DNA of 60,969 nucleotides from assembly GCA_964644605.1 (NCBI GenBank), contig CAZXWS010000039.1:1-60969 (forward strand). The letters are read 5' to 3'. This DNA comes from CAZLAJ01 sp964644605. GTDB taxonomy: Bacteria > Patescibacteriota > Microgenomatia > UBA1406 > GWC2-37-13. The notes under the pieces are model-generated. The model was not told where the DNA came from. It saw nothing but the letters and a program-made list of their open reading frames with translations, and did no database searches. A program made the position numbers and the translations under genes. Positions 16,030 to 24,722 of the stretch are shown in pieces. How positions within the stretch are numbered: position 1 is the first letter of the stretch; each line of letters opens with the position of its first letter.

Positions 16030-18912
16030 ATGCTAAATATATTCAAAAAATTTTTTGATTTTAATCAGCGTGAAGTAGAGAGGTTAAGTAAACGAGTTGA
16101 TGAAATTAATGCGCTTGAGGAAAACGCTAAAAAATTAAAAGATATTGATTTTCCAAAAGAAACAGCTAAATTAAAAAAGCAGATTCAATCCAGAGAAAAA
16201 ACACTTGACGATGTACTGCCATGGGCTTATGCGCTTGTGCGCGAAGCTGCTCATCGTAGTCTTGGTATACGTCACTTTGATGTTCAGCTTATTGCTGGAA
16301 TTGCTCTAAATGAAAGTAAAGTCGTTGAGCAAAAAACGGGAGAAGGTAAAACACTTACTGCTACTTCACCACTCTATTTAAATGCTCTTACAGGGAAAGG
16401 CGTACACCTCGTTACTGTCAATGATTACTTGGCCCGGCGCGACGCAGGATGGATGGGTAAAATATTTGATTTTTTAGGCATGTCCACTGCTGCAATAATT
16501 TCCGACCAATCGTTTCTTTATAATCGAGAATACTCTGATGAAGAGTCACAGGACGAGCGGTTAACGCATTTAAAACCTGCTTCAATGCGGTTAACGCATT
16601 TAAAACCTGCTTCAAGAAAAGAAGCATATGATGCTGATATAACATATGGCATTAATAGTGAGTTTGGTTTTGACTATCTTCGCGATAATATGGCGCAGTC
16701 TGTCGATCAATTGGTACAGCGCGGTTTTTATTTCGCGATTATAGATGAAGCAGATTCTGTGCTTATCGACGAAGCGCGAACTCCACATATTATTTCAGCT
16801 CCCTATGATCAAGATACCTCACGCTACTATAACTACGCGCGTATTGTGCGCTCGCTTGATCCAAAAACTGATTATGTAGTAGATGAAAAATTAAAAACAG
16901 CACACCTCACAGACACTGGTATTGGGAAAATTGAGCAGGCGCTTGGAGTTGCAAATATTTATGAAAGAGACTTTGATACGTTATTCCACATAGAAGCTTC
17001 ATTGAAAGCAGAGACATTATTTAAACTGGATAAAGACTACATTGTAAAAGATGGCGAAGTGATTATTGTTGATGAGTTTACAGGCCGATTATTGCCAGGC
17101 AGACGATTTTCTGAAGGACTTCATCAAGCAATAGAAGCAAAAGAAAATGTCACGATTCAACGCGAGTCAAAAACATTGGCAACCGTTTCATTGCAGAATT
17201 ATTTCAGAATGTACGAAAAATTGGGAGGAATGACCGGTACTGCTTCCACCGAAGCAGAAGAGTTTCATAAAATTTACAAAATGGATGTGGTGGTTATCCC
17301 TACTAATCGTACGATGATCCGTAAGGATAATGCAGATATGATTTATAAAACAGAGAGAGCTAAGTTCAATGCAGTTGTGGAAGATATTATTGAACAGTAT
17401 AAAAAGGGACGGCCTGTATTAGTGGGTACAACATCAATTGATAAAAACGAGTACATTTCTCGATTATTAAAACAAAAAGGTATTCCTCATGAACTGTTGA
17501 ACGCGAAAAATCATGAGCGCGAAGCCCATATTATTTCGCTTGCAGGTGAAAAAGGGGCAATCACTGCAGCCACGAATATGGCTGGTAGGGGAGTGGATAT
17601 TATTTTGGGAGGGAATCAGAATGAAGTTAAAAATCAAAAGTTAAAAGTCAAAAGTAAGAAAGATGATTGGAACAAAATGCATGATGAGGTTGTGGAGCTT
17701 GGAGGATTATATGTTATCGGAACAGAACGGCATGAATCACGAAGAATCGATAATCAGCTGCGAGGTCGGGCTGGACGGCAGGGTGATCCAGGCGAAACTC
17801 GTTTCTATGTTTCATTAGAAGATGATCTCATGCGTATATTCGGCGGTGAACAAATTTCGAATTTAATGACTGCCTTTAATTTTCCAGAAGATCAACCTTT
17901 GAGTCATGCACTTGTATCGCGTGCTATTGAACAAGCGCAGGTCAAAGTGGAAGGCTTTAATTTTGATATACGAAAACATTTGGTCGAGTATGATGACGTA
18001 CTTAATAAACAAAGAGAGATAGTCTATACCATGCGTAGAAAAATACTTACATTACTTCCAGGAAAACAAGAAGAATTTAAAGATACAGTATTTGAAATAT
18101 TTTATGAACAAATATCAGCTCTTGTAGGCACGTTACAGAGTATTCATGAAACCATGCCTGACCAGGAAGCTGATAATTTTATCAACGATATTAATATGCT
18201 TGTTCCTGTTGATAAAACTGAGATTAAAAAATTACTAAAGTTAAAAAATATTGAAAAAGTTCAGCATACTATAGAAAAAAATCTTGAAGATCTTTTTGAA
18301 CAACGAGAAAAAAGTTTAAGTAAAGATGTATGGTATAGTATCGTTCAAGCGCTATTTTTGCAAACTATAGATCAATATTGGACAGAACACTTGACCGCAA
18401 TTGAAGATCTACGAGAAGGTATAAATTTGAGAGGATATGCGCAAATGGATCCGTTAGTTGAGTATAAAAATGAGGCTTACAGCATGTTTGAGAAGTTATT
18501 GAGTGATGTAAATTTTGAAGTCATGCGCCGTATATTCCATATGGACATCCAAATTGAGAATAAATCTCCTCAGAAAGAAGATGATAGTGACAGTGCAAAA
18601 AATGTAGAGACGTCTCGTCGAGATGTCTCACAAAAAAAACAAAACCTCCCAAAACCAAAACAGCAAAAAATGGAGTTTAAGTCTGCATCTGCCATAGATC
18701 CGTTTGCACATTCTCAGCAGGAATCTCAGCAAATCGCTACTACTTCAGACTTGACTCCCGCAGATAGAGAATATAACAAAAGTTTAGGTGCTGAACTTGG
18801 ACTTAAAATCACGCCTCCCGGAGTCCAAAAACCAAAGTTAGGCCGTAATGATCCCTGCCCATGCGGTTCAGGAAAGAAGTGGAAAAAATGCCACTATCCA
18901 GTAATTCCATAA
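16030..18912 (+). CDS. secA: Preprotein translocase ATPase SecA
   Basis: 960 residues, the motor that drives proteins through SecYEG. Walker A is KTGEGKT near residue 103, Walker B is IIDEADS near 240, and EFTGRLLPGRRFSEGLHQAIEAKE, GTASTEAEEF and the helicase motif VI region RGRAGRQGDPG follow (parts quoted). The C-terminus has the SEC-C zinc motif CPCGSGKKWKKCH. Three insertions are odd: a 10-residue tandem duplication at about 177-195 (DNA 16557-16615), a Lys/Asn-rich loop at about 533-543 made of an intergenic repeat (17625-17656), and a palindrome-derived ETSRRDVS in the C-terminal linker (18607-18629). None breaks the frame or a catalytic motif. The gene should be functional. Confidence 0.97.
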   Translation: MLNIFKKFFDFNQREVERLSKRVDEINALEENAKKLKDIDFPKETAKLKKQIQSREKTLDDVLPWAYALVREAAHRSLGIRHFDVQLIAGIALNESKVVEQKTGEGKTLTATSPLYLNALTGKGVHLVTVNDYLARRDAGWMGKIFDFLGMSTAAIISDQSFLYNREYSDEESQDERLTHLKPASMRLTHLKPASRKEAYDADITYGINSEFGFDYLRDNMAQSVDQLVQRGFYFAIIDEADSVLIDEARTPHIISAPYDQDTSRYYNYARIVRSLDPKTDYVVDEKLKTAHLTDTGIGKIEQALGVANIYERDFDTLFHIEASLKAETLFKLDKDYIVKDGEVIIVDEFTGRLLPGRRFSEGLHQAIEAKENVTIQRESKTLATVSLQNYFRMYEKLGGMTGTASTEAEEFHKIYKMDVVVIPTNRTMIRKDNADMIYKTERAKFNAVVEDIIEQYKKGRPVLVGTTSIDKNEYISRLLKQKGIPHELLNAKNHEREAHIISLAGEKGAITAATNMAGRGVDIILGGNQNEVKNQKLKVKSKKDDWNKMHDEVVELGGLYVIGTERHESRRIDNQLRGRAGRQGDPGETRFYVSLEDDLMRIFGGEQISNLMTAFNFPEDQPLSHALVSRAIEQAQVKVEGFNFDIRKHLVEYDDVLNKQREIVYTMRRKILTLLPGKQEEFKDTVFEIFYEQISALVGTLQSIHETMPDQEADNFINDINMLVPVDKTEIKKLLKLKNIEKVQHTIEKNLEDLFEQREKSLSKDVWYSIVQALFLQTIDQYWTEHLTAIEDLREGINLRGYAQMDPLVEYKNEAYSMFEKLLSDVNFEVMRRIFHMDIQIENKSPQKEDDSDSAKNVETSRRDVSQKKQNLPKPKQQKMEFKSASAIDPFAHSQQESQQIATTSDLTPADREYNKSLGAELGLKITPPGVQKPKLGRNDPCPCGSGKKWKKCHYPVIP
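16557..16615. repeat. 30-bp in-frame tandem duplication in secA
   Basis: Two copies of a 29-base identical stretch beginning GCGGTTAACGC start at 16557 and 16587, a 30-bp period. It encodes RLTHLKPAS twice, with M between the copies. The single-copy reading joins directly to RKEAYDADITYG, the normal family sequence, so one copy is extra. Confidence 0.95.
17625..17656 (+). repeat. AGTTAAAAATCAAAAGT-type repeat inside secA
   Basis: This 32-base stretch matches the reverse complement of 47913-47944 (upstream of sufU) at 31 of 32 positions. In secA it encodes VKNQKLKVKSK in the variable loop after GGN in the second nucleotide-binding domain. Confidence 0.85.
18607..18629. repeat. GAGAC...GTCTC palindrome inside the secA linker
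   Basis: GAGACGTCTCGTCGAGATGTCTC is a near-perfect inverted repeat preceded by GTA. It resembles the intergenic hairpin at 23272-23291, read in reverse (GTAGAGACG...CGTCTC). It encodes ETSRRDVS. Confidence 0.75.
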
Positions 18913-19001
18913 ATGAACCATCTACTTTAGCTCTTCTCAACAATCTATCAAACTCCCGAAGTTGTTTCTTCTACTATATAATTTAATACTATCAATATAT
19001 T

Positions 19002-19029
19002 GTAGGGACAGGTCGCGACCTGTCCCTAC
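19002..19029. repeat. Perfect 28-bp palindrome (GTAGGGACAGGTCG core)
   Basis: GTAGGGACAGGTCG is followed at once by its exact complement. It is the most complete member of the family that includes 11601-11624 and, more distantly, 111-139. It lies in the 148-base gap between secA and the HIT gene and may also terminate secA transcription. Confidence 0.9.
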
Positions 19030-19060
19030 GCGAAATATTCGTTTATAATAACTGGTATCT

Positions 19061-19486
19061 ATGTGCAGTATGTGTCAAGATTTACCAGAATACAAAAAGT
19101 ATTTGATAAAAAAATATAAATACTGGAGAGTCGAGTTGTATTCAAACCAGAGTTATTTAGGTCGGTGCGTCATTATTCTAAATCGTCATTTAGAAGATTT
19201 TTTTGATATTACTCACGATGAGTTAAATGAGCTGTATGCTATAACTAAAAAACTTCGAGATGCTATAAAATCTTCATTTCACCCTGATTTATTTAATTAT
19301 GCAAGTCTTGGTAATGATACAAGACATGTGCATTTACATGTTGTCCCGCGGTATAGCCGAATAGTTACATTTCACGGTCATAAATTTGAAGATAAAAAGT
19401 GGGGTTATAACTACAGCGGGTATGATAAAACCTTTAAACTGAGTGATGATCTGATACATATTATAATAAGAGAAATTCAGATATAA
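19061..19486 (+). CDS. HIT-family nucleotide hydrolase/transferase
   Basis: 141 residues with the histidine triad HVHLHVVPRY (HxHxHxx) near residue 88 and an N-terminal CSMCQDLPEY Cys pair that probably binds zinc. The size fits Fhit/HINT-type proteins, which hydrolyse dinucleoside polyphosphates or nucleoside phosphoramidates. Substrate not assignable. A TATAAT box at about 19033-19038 ends 22 bases before the ATG and there is no Shine-Dalgarno site. Seven bases separate it from the ABC transporter genes. Confidence 0.9.
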   Translation: MCSMCQDLPEYKKYLIKKYKYWRVELYSNQSYLGRCVIILNRHLEDFFDITHDELNELYAITKKLRDAIKSSFHPDLFNYASLGNDTRHVHLHVVPRYSRIVTFHGHKFEDKKWGYNYSGYDKTFKLSDDLIHIIIREIQI

Positions 19487-19493
19487 TACTTAA

Positions 19494-20426
19494 GTGGAAA
19501 AAAATGTTTTGGAAGTACATAATCTCGTAAAAAATTACGGCTCTTTTCGAGCTGTTGATGGTATCTCATTTAACGTGCCAAAGGGGAAAATAATTGGTCT
19601 TCTCGGACCAAATGGCGCAGGAAAAACTACTACTATTCACATGCTACTCGGAATTACACTCTTGAGTTCCGGTAAAATAACGTATTTTGGAAAGGATTTC
19701 AATAAACATCGTGAGTATTGCTTACAAAAAATAAATTTTACATCCTCTTTTAACACCCTGCAGGGGAGGTGTACTGTCTGGGAAAATCTGATTGTTTTTG
19801 CAGGTCTTTATCGTATAAACAACCCGAATAATAAAATCAGAGAGCTGATACGATATTTTGAAGTTGAAGATTTGTCAAATCACCAATATTGGGGTTTATC
19901 TGCAGGCCAACGTTCCCGAGTTAATATAATAAAATCATTACTCAACGATCCCGAACTTATTCTTATGGATGAGCCAACAGCTTCACTTGATCCGGATATT
20001 GCAGACAAAATGCTGACTCTCATTGAAGATATGCGAAAAACAAAAGGTATTTCTGTGCTTTATACAAGTCATGATATGAACGAAGTCACGAGAATTTGTG
20101 ATGAGGTAATATTTTTGTCGCATGGCAAAATTGTAGCTCAGGATACTCCCCATAATCTGACTAAACGCATTCCTAATGCGCATGTTATATTACAATTTGA
20201 CTCTACAAAAAATTTACTGCATCTGTATTTACAGGAGAAACAATACAAGCATGATTTTGTAGACAATTCAACGGTACGAGTGTTGGTTGAAGAAAAGGAT
20301 ATACCTAAATTAATATTTGGCATAAGTAAAACTGGTGTGTATATTACAAATATTGAGTTGAGAAAAGCTGATTTAGAAGATGTATTTTTACAAATTGTAA
20401 GAGGAGAAAATCATGGCCATCACTAG
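19494..20426 (+). CDS. ABC exporter ATP-binding protein (ABC-2 type)
   Basis: 310 residues, GTG start. Walker A GPNGAGKTT (about 41-49), signature LSAGQRSR, Walker B LILMDEPTASLD and switch histidine in YTSHDM are all present. A C-terminal extension of about 80 residues is typical of the drug/polysaccharide exporter subfamily (CcmA/NatA-like). It overlaps the following permease gene by 14 bases and works with it in the membrane. Substrate unknown. Confidence 0.93.
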   Translation: MEKNVLEVHNLVKNYGSFRAVDGISFNVPKGKIIGLLGPNGAGKTTTIHMLLGITLLSSGKITYFGKDFNKHREYCLQKINFTSSFNTLQGRCTVWENLIVFAGLYRINNPNNKIRELIRYFEVEDLSNHQYWGLSAGQRSRVNIIKSLLNDPELILMDEPTASLDPDIADKMLTLIEDMRKTKGISVLYTSHDMNEVTRICDEVIFLSHGKIVAQDTPHNLTKRIPNAHVILQFDSTKNLLHLYLQEKQYKHDFVDNSTVRVLVEEKDIPKLIFGISKTGVYITNIELRKADLEDVFLQIVRGENHGHH

Positions 20427-21201
20427 AATTATAGCGATAATTAGGCAGGAAATTTATATCACACGTCATTCATTTGAAGTAATAGTTGATTTGGGGCTTT
20501 TTCCACTCATTAATTTTATTGTTTTTGGTTTTGTATCTTTGTGGTTAGCTGGTCCTGAGCATAAGGTAAATGCCTATTATTTGTTAATTGGCACAATACT
20601 GTGGAATATTGTCTATATTAATCAATACTCTATTGCCGTAGGTAGTTTATGGAATATATGGTCGCATAACTTAAGCAATATGTTTGTGGCACCACTCACA
20701 ATAAAAGAATATATCATTGCCATCATGTTATCAGGTATACTAAAAACTACTGCGGTATTTATATTCACTTCCATCATTGCAATATTTATCTTCCATTACT
20801 CCATTTTTTCGCTCGGCATTATTAATTTATTAATCTATTTTCTCAATTTGACTTTGTTCGCATGGATACTGGGGTTAATTGTGCTTGGTTTAATATTCCG
20901 TTTTGGCACACGAATACAAGCTTTAGCCTGGAGTATTGCTTATTTGGCACAACCTCTCACAGCTGCATTCTATCCAGTTACTATACTGCCACCATTTCTG
21001 CGAACTATTTCTTATCTCCTACCAGCAACGTATGTATTTGAAGGAGCCCGTAAGAATGTGTTTAATCAATCAGTGCAATGGGAATCAGTGGAAAAAGCCT
21101 TTATTCTAAATGCTATATATTTGGTTGTCGCGGTATTACTTTTTAAAATATTATTAAAACAATCAAAAGAATCAGGACAATTTGCCCGAAATGACGGATA
21201 A
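20413..21201 (+). CDS. ABC-2 type transporter permease
   Basis: 262 residues with six predicted membrane helices (for example LGLFPLINFIVFGFVSLWL and TAVFIFTSIIAIFIF). The C-terminal part has the ABC-2 pattern PLTAAFYPVTILPPFLRTISYLLPATYVFEGAR (quoted in part), as in NodJ/drug export permeases. A good ribosome site (GAGGAG) lies 7 bases before the ATG, inside the upstream ATPase gene. Works with the ATPase encoded at 19494-20426. Confidence 0.92.
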   Translation: MAITRIIAIIRQEIYITRHSFEVIVDLGLFPLINFIVFGFVSLWLAGPEHKVNAYYLLIGTILWNIVYINQYSIAVGSLWNIWSHNLSNMFVAPLTIKEYIIAIMLSGILKTTAVFIFTSIIAIFIFHYSIFSLGIINLLIYFLNLTLFAWILGLIVLGLIFRFGTRIQALAWSIAYLAQPLTAAFYPVTILPPFLRTISYLLPATYVFEGARKNVFNQSVQWESVEKAFILNAIYLVVAVLLFKILLKQSKESGQFARNDG

Positions 21202-21208
21202 TACCAGT

Positions 21209-21859
21209 ATGCATAAAAAAATATATTTTGTGAGACATGGTCAGACAAATTCTCTCGATAATAAAATCGTCCAATCAGCAAGTTCAGAACTTTCTGCTAC
21301 TGGTATACTACAATCTGAAGAAGCTGCAAAAAAACTTAAAAATTTACCTATCGATTTAATTCTATCCAGTGATTTTAAAAGAGGTATCCAAACTGCGGAG
21401 ATAATCAATAAGCTTTTAAATAAAGAAGTTATATTTACAGAATATCTCCGTGAGGCAAAGAGACCAACTGAAATTGAAGGTAAACCAAAACTGGATCCTT
21501 TTGTCGTGGATGTAAGAAAACAAATGTATGATAAGTTTGATGATGATTGGCACTACTCTGATGAGGATAATTACTATGATTTAAAAAAGCGCACTGAAAA
21601 TTTTTTTGAATATATTTCTACCAGGTCTGAGATAAATATACTTGCTGTTACGCACTATATAATTTTACGAACGATCGTAGGGTTTGCTGTTTTTGGAAAA
21701 AATTTTAACCCTCAATTGTTGAAACGAATGATATATTATATGCGTTTAGATAATACAGGAATTACTGTGATAGAAAAAAGAGAGACAGATGACGATTGGC
21801 AACTTGTTACATGGAATGATTATGCTCATTTAGGTGAAGAAATGCGAACATATTATTAA
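21209..21859 (+). CDS. Histidine phosphatase (phosphoglycerate mutase-like)
   Basis: 216 residues from the ATG at 21209; a TTG at 21182 would overlap the permease gene. The catalytic histidine is in FVRHGQTN at the start; the second histidine is in AVTHY near residue 150. SSDFKRGIQTAEI provides the conserved phosphate-pocket arginine. Substrate unknown; the family includes cofactor-dependent mutases, sugar and nucleotide phosphatases. Eight bases after the permease stop, so it may be cotranscribed. Confidence 0.88.
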   Translation: MHKKIYFVRHGQTNSLDNKIVQSASSELSATGILQSEEAAKKLKNLPIDLILSSDFKRGIQTAEIINKLLNKEVIFTEYLREAKRPTEIEGKPKLDPFVVDVRKQMYDKFDDDWHYSDEDNYYDLKKRTENFFEYISTRSEINILAVTHYIILRTIVGFAVFGKNFNPQLLKRMIYYMRLDNTGITVIEKRETDDDWQLVTWNDYAHLGEEMRTYY

Positions 21860-21885
21860 TTTAAATATTTACAAATTTTAATTTT

Positions 21886-23268
21886 ATGACTCTTAAATCA
21901 GTAAATCCTCATGATCAAAGTGTGGTTGGTGAAGTGGAAGTCTCTACACAGCAAGATGTTTTAGATGCTGTTGAGAAGGCACAGATAGCATTTGCAATGT
22001 GGCAATATGTCTCAGTTAACGATCGTATTGAGTATATTAAAAAGTATCGAGAGTACGTGGTTAAACACAAGGAAGAGCTGGCACAGCTTATGACTCAGGA
22101 AATGGGCAAACCATTAATACAATCACAAGAAGATATCGATTGGGAACTTGGATTTATAGATTATTACATAGAAAAAGGTGCAGAAAATTTGGCAGACGAA
22201 GCTGTTTATAAAAAAGAGAAAGACGATTTTAGGGTAGCGTATGAACCTTATGGGGTTTGTGCATGTATCGCACCGTGGAACTTTCCACTTAGTATGTTCA
22301 ACTCCGGTGTACTACCTGCTTTGATAGCGGGAAACACCGTTGTTTTTAAGCCTTCGGAATATACAACACTTAGCCAAAAACGAATGGTCGAATTGTTGCA
22401 GGAAACAGGAATCCCCGAAGGAGTACTAAACATTGTGTATGGTGATGGCAGTGTAGGAGAGATGCTGGCTAAAAGCGATATTGACCTTGTTTGGTTTACT
22501 GGCAGTACGAAAGTTGGACAGGAAATTTATAAAAAATGCGGTGAAAAATTTATAAAAGCTCTGTGTGAACTTGGCGGCAGCAGCCCAGGTATTGTATTTT
22601 CGGATTGTGATATCGATAATGCGGTAGAGACAATTTATTTTGCGCGTTTTTCGAACTGCGGCCAAGTATGCAGCGCCATAAAGCGTTTATTTGTCGAAGA
22701 AAGTATTTATGATAGTTTTGTTCAGAAATTAACGGATCGCGTTAAGTCAATGAAAATTGGCAATCCAATGACGCAAGTGGATATTGGCCCAATGGTTTCA
22801 AAAAAACAACTGGATTTACTGACAGCTCAAGTGGAAAATGCAGTCTCACAAGGAGCAAAGGTAATGATTGGCGGCAAGGAACCAATGGGTGCTGAATATG
22901 GTAAGGGAAATTATTTTGAACCGACTATTTTGACAAATATAAAACCCCACATGCGAGTGATGACTGAAGAAACATTTGGCCCTGTTTTGCCTATTGTGCC
23001 ATTTAGTACAGAAGAAGAAGCGATTAAGCTGGCGAATAACACGCAGTATGGTTTAAGTGCTGATATATTTACTCAGGATTTGGAGAAAGCGGAAAGGGTA
23101 GCTAAAAAAATTAAAAGTGGAGCAGTAGCCATAAATACCGATAGTTACTATAAACCACAGTGCCCGATTGGTGGATATAAGAAAAGCGGGATAGGGAGAG
23201 TTTATGGAAAAATTGGAATGCAGGAATTTACACAGGTTAAATTAATTGCAGTGCATAAAAATTCATGA
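21886..23268 (+). CDS. NAD(P)-dependent aldehyde dehydrogenase (succinate-semialdehyde type)
   Basis: 460 residues, full-length for the family. Visible: PWNFPLSM, FTGSTKVGQ (nucleotide binding), catalytic Glu in CELGGSSP and catalytic Cys in SNCGQVCSA. The C-terminal GPVLPIVPF and the SGIGRVYGKIGMQEFTQVK end (in part) fit the succinate-semialdehyde dehydrogenase (GabD/YneI-like) branch. It would oxidise a short aldehyde to the acid. Free-standing gene; a hairpin at 23272-23291 follows. Confidence 0.92.
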   Translation: MTLKSVNPHDQSVVGEVEVSTQQDVLDAVEKAQIAFAMWQYVSVNDRIEYIKKYREYVVKHKEELAQLMTQEMGKPLIQSQEDIDWELGFIDYYIEKGAENLADEAVYKKEKDDFRVAYEPYGVCACIAPWNFPLSMFNSGVLPALIAGNTVVFKPSEYTTLSQKRMVELLQETGIPEGVLNIVYGDGSVGEMLAKSDIDLVWFTGSTKVGQEIYKKCGEKFIKALCELGGSSPGIVFSDCDIDNAVETIYFARFSNCGQVCSAIKRLFVEESIYDSFVQKLTDRVKSMKIGNPMTQVDIGPMVSKKQLDLLTAQVENAVSQGAKVMIGGKEPMGAEYGKGNYFEPTILTNIKPHMRVMTEETFGPVLPIVPFSTEEEAIKLANNTQYGLSADIFTQDLEKAERVAKKIKSGAVAINTDSYYKPQCPIGGYKKSGIGRVYGKIGMQEFTQVKLIAVHKNS

Positions 23269-23271
23269 TCT

Positions 23272-23291
23272 GAGACGCGATTAATCGTCTC
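23272..23291. repeat. GAGACG...CGTCTC hairpin between convergent genes
   Basis: The six-base stem GAGACG/CGTCTC encloses CGATTAAT, just after the aldehyde dehydrogenase stop and touching the stop of the phosphoesterase gene. It is followed by TAC, and the reverse reading GTAGAGACG matches the secA palindrome at 18607. It may act as a weak terminator. Confidence 0.7.
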
Positions 23292-23962
23292 TACCTATCG
23301 TACCATTCCTCGTGTAATTGTATAGCATCGGCATTGATCATGAGATATTGCGCAAAGCCGTGGTTTATAAAGCCGGAATTCGCGTATCTACTCGCTGCAT
23401 CGTATTCTCCATAATGAGTATGGCCGAAAAAGGTAATCTCATTTTGTTTTTGAGTTTTTGCCAAACGTTTTTTTATCACTTCATTGGCTTTTTTATACCT
23501 CATATCTAAAAATTTTTTACCATATTGTTTTAGCATTCGTTCATTAAATGCATGTAGCGATCGTAATATTGGAATGGTAGGTTTTGGTATTCGTTTTAAG
23601 TGAAATTGATCGTCAAAAAATGGATACAGTCTATTTCCATGTTCAAAGTTCATGGTCATTCCATTTTCTGTAAGTGAATGTTTTGTAGTTTGAATATCAC
23701 AGAATAAATATACTCGTTGATCACTCAGTATGCTTTTATCGTGATTACCGTTTACGTAAATCGCATGTTTGGATTTAAGTAATGGAAATAAATCGTTCCA
23801 TGGAGATTCGACGAATCGCGAGAAAGTGGTAAGGTATCCATCCCAAAAATCACCATTAATAATAACAGTATCGGATTTTTTAATAATATCGTTTAGGTAT
23901 TTATATTTTATTGGTATAAATTTTTCGGTAAGGTGCGTGTCAGAAATTACGAGAGTTTTCAT
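23291..23962 (-). CDS. Calcineurin-like metallophosphoesterase
   Basis: 223 residues from the ATG at 23962 (MKTLVISDTHL). The metal ligand motifs are in the right order: SDTHL, GDFWDG, GNHDK and GHTHYGEY. The size and motif spacing resemble LpxH/YbbF-like UDP-diacylglucosamine pyrophosphatases, but a lipid A pathway is not expected here, so the substrate is open. A TATACT box lies 6 bases before the ATG. Divergent from the ASCH-Nudix gene. Confidence 0.87.
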   Translation of the reverse strand: MKTLVISDTHLTEKFIPIKYKYLNDIIKKSDTVIINGDFWDGYLTTFSRFVESPWNDLFPLLKSKHAIYVNGNHDKSILSDQRVYLFCDIQTTKHSLTENGMTMNFEHGNRLYPFFDDQFHLKRIPKPTIPILRSLHAFNERMLKQYGKKFLDMRYKKANEVIKKRLAKTQKQNEITFFGHTHYGEYDAASRYANSGFINHGFAQYLMINADAIQLHEEWYDR

Positions 23963-24012
23963 GGAAAAAGTATAACAAATGCAATAAAGCATGCGCTATA
24001 ATCAGTGAAGTT

Positions 24013-24717
24013 ATGATAATTGAAAAAAAAGCTTGGCCGGAATATTTTGAGGAAATTCTGAAAGGTAATAAATCGTATGATTTACGTTTAAACGATTTTG
24101 AGTGCAAAGTAGGTGACACACTGCTTTTGAAAGAATGGGATCCGAAATCACAGAAATATACTGGAAGAGAAATTGAAAAGAAGATCACGTATATAGGTGA
24201 AACAAACAAGTTTACTTTTTGGTCCAAAGCAGATGCTGATAAATATGGATACAAAATAATGTCATTTCAGAATGATAAAAAAAACAGGAAAGGAGTCGAC
24301 TTTATTGGTGTAACTGTGTGTCTTTACTGCCATGATGGTAAAGGAAATATGTTACTGCAAAAACGAAGCATAGACTGTCGCGATGAAAAAGGACGATGGG
24401 ATGCTGGCGGAGGTTCAATGAATTTTGGAGAAACTTTTGAAGAAGCTGCTAAAAGGGAATTGAAAGAAGAGTACAGCATTGAGAATGCGGAAATACATTT
24501 TTGTGGTGCGATGAATGTTTTGAGAAATAATGGAAGTGAAGATACTCACTGGGTCGCGTTAGTATTTGCAGCTAAAGTAGACCCATCTTTTGTGATGAAT
24601 GGTGATCCTGATAAAATTGATGAAATCGGTTGGTTTCCAATGAATAATCTACCTTCTCCATTGCATTCGATGTATACAAAACAATTTGAAATGGTTAAAA
24701 AGTTCGTAAATTTATAA
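24013..24717 (+). CDS. Fusion of an ASCH/DUF3850-like domain and a Nudix hydrolase
   Basis: 234 residues. The N-terminal 85 residues (KAWPEYFEEILKGNKSYDLR, then VGDTLLLKEWDPKSQKYTGRE) are an ASCH-type, PUA-like small RNA-binding or nucleotide-sensing domain. Residues about 95-234 form a Nudix domain with the box GGGSMNFGET...KRELKEEYS, close to Gx5Ex7REUxEE. The two are continuous with no stop between. The Nudix part resembles NUDT/MutT-like housecleaning enzymes. A TATAAT box ends 10 bases before the ATG. The next gene (5 bases on) is also a nucleotide-pool enzyme, supporting a housecleaning role. Confidence 0.85.
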   Translation: MIIEKKAWPEYFEEILKGNKSYDLRLNDFECKVGDTLLLKEWDPKSQKYTGREIEKKITYIGETNKFTFWSKADADKYGYKIMSFQNDKKNRKGVDFIGVTVCLYCHDGKGNMLLQKRSIDCRDEKGRWDAGGGSMNFGETFEEAAKRELKEEYSIENAEIHFCGAMNVLRNNGSEDTHWVALVFAAKVDPSFVMNGDPDKIDEIGWFPMNNLPSPLHSMYTKQFEMVKKFVNL

Positions 24718-24722
24718 TACCT

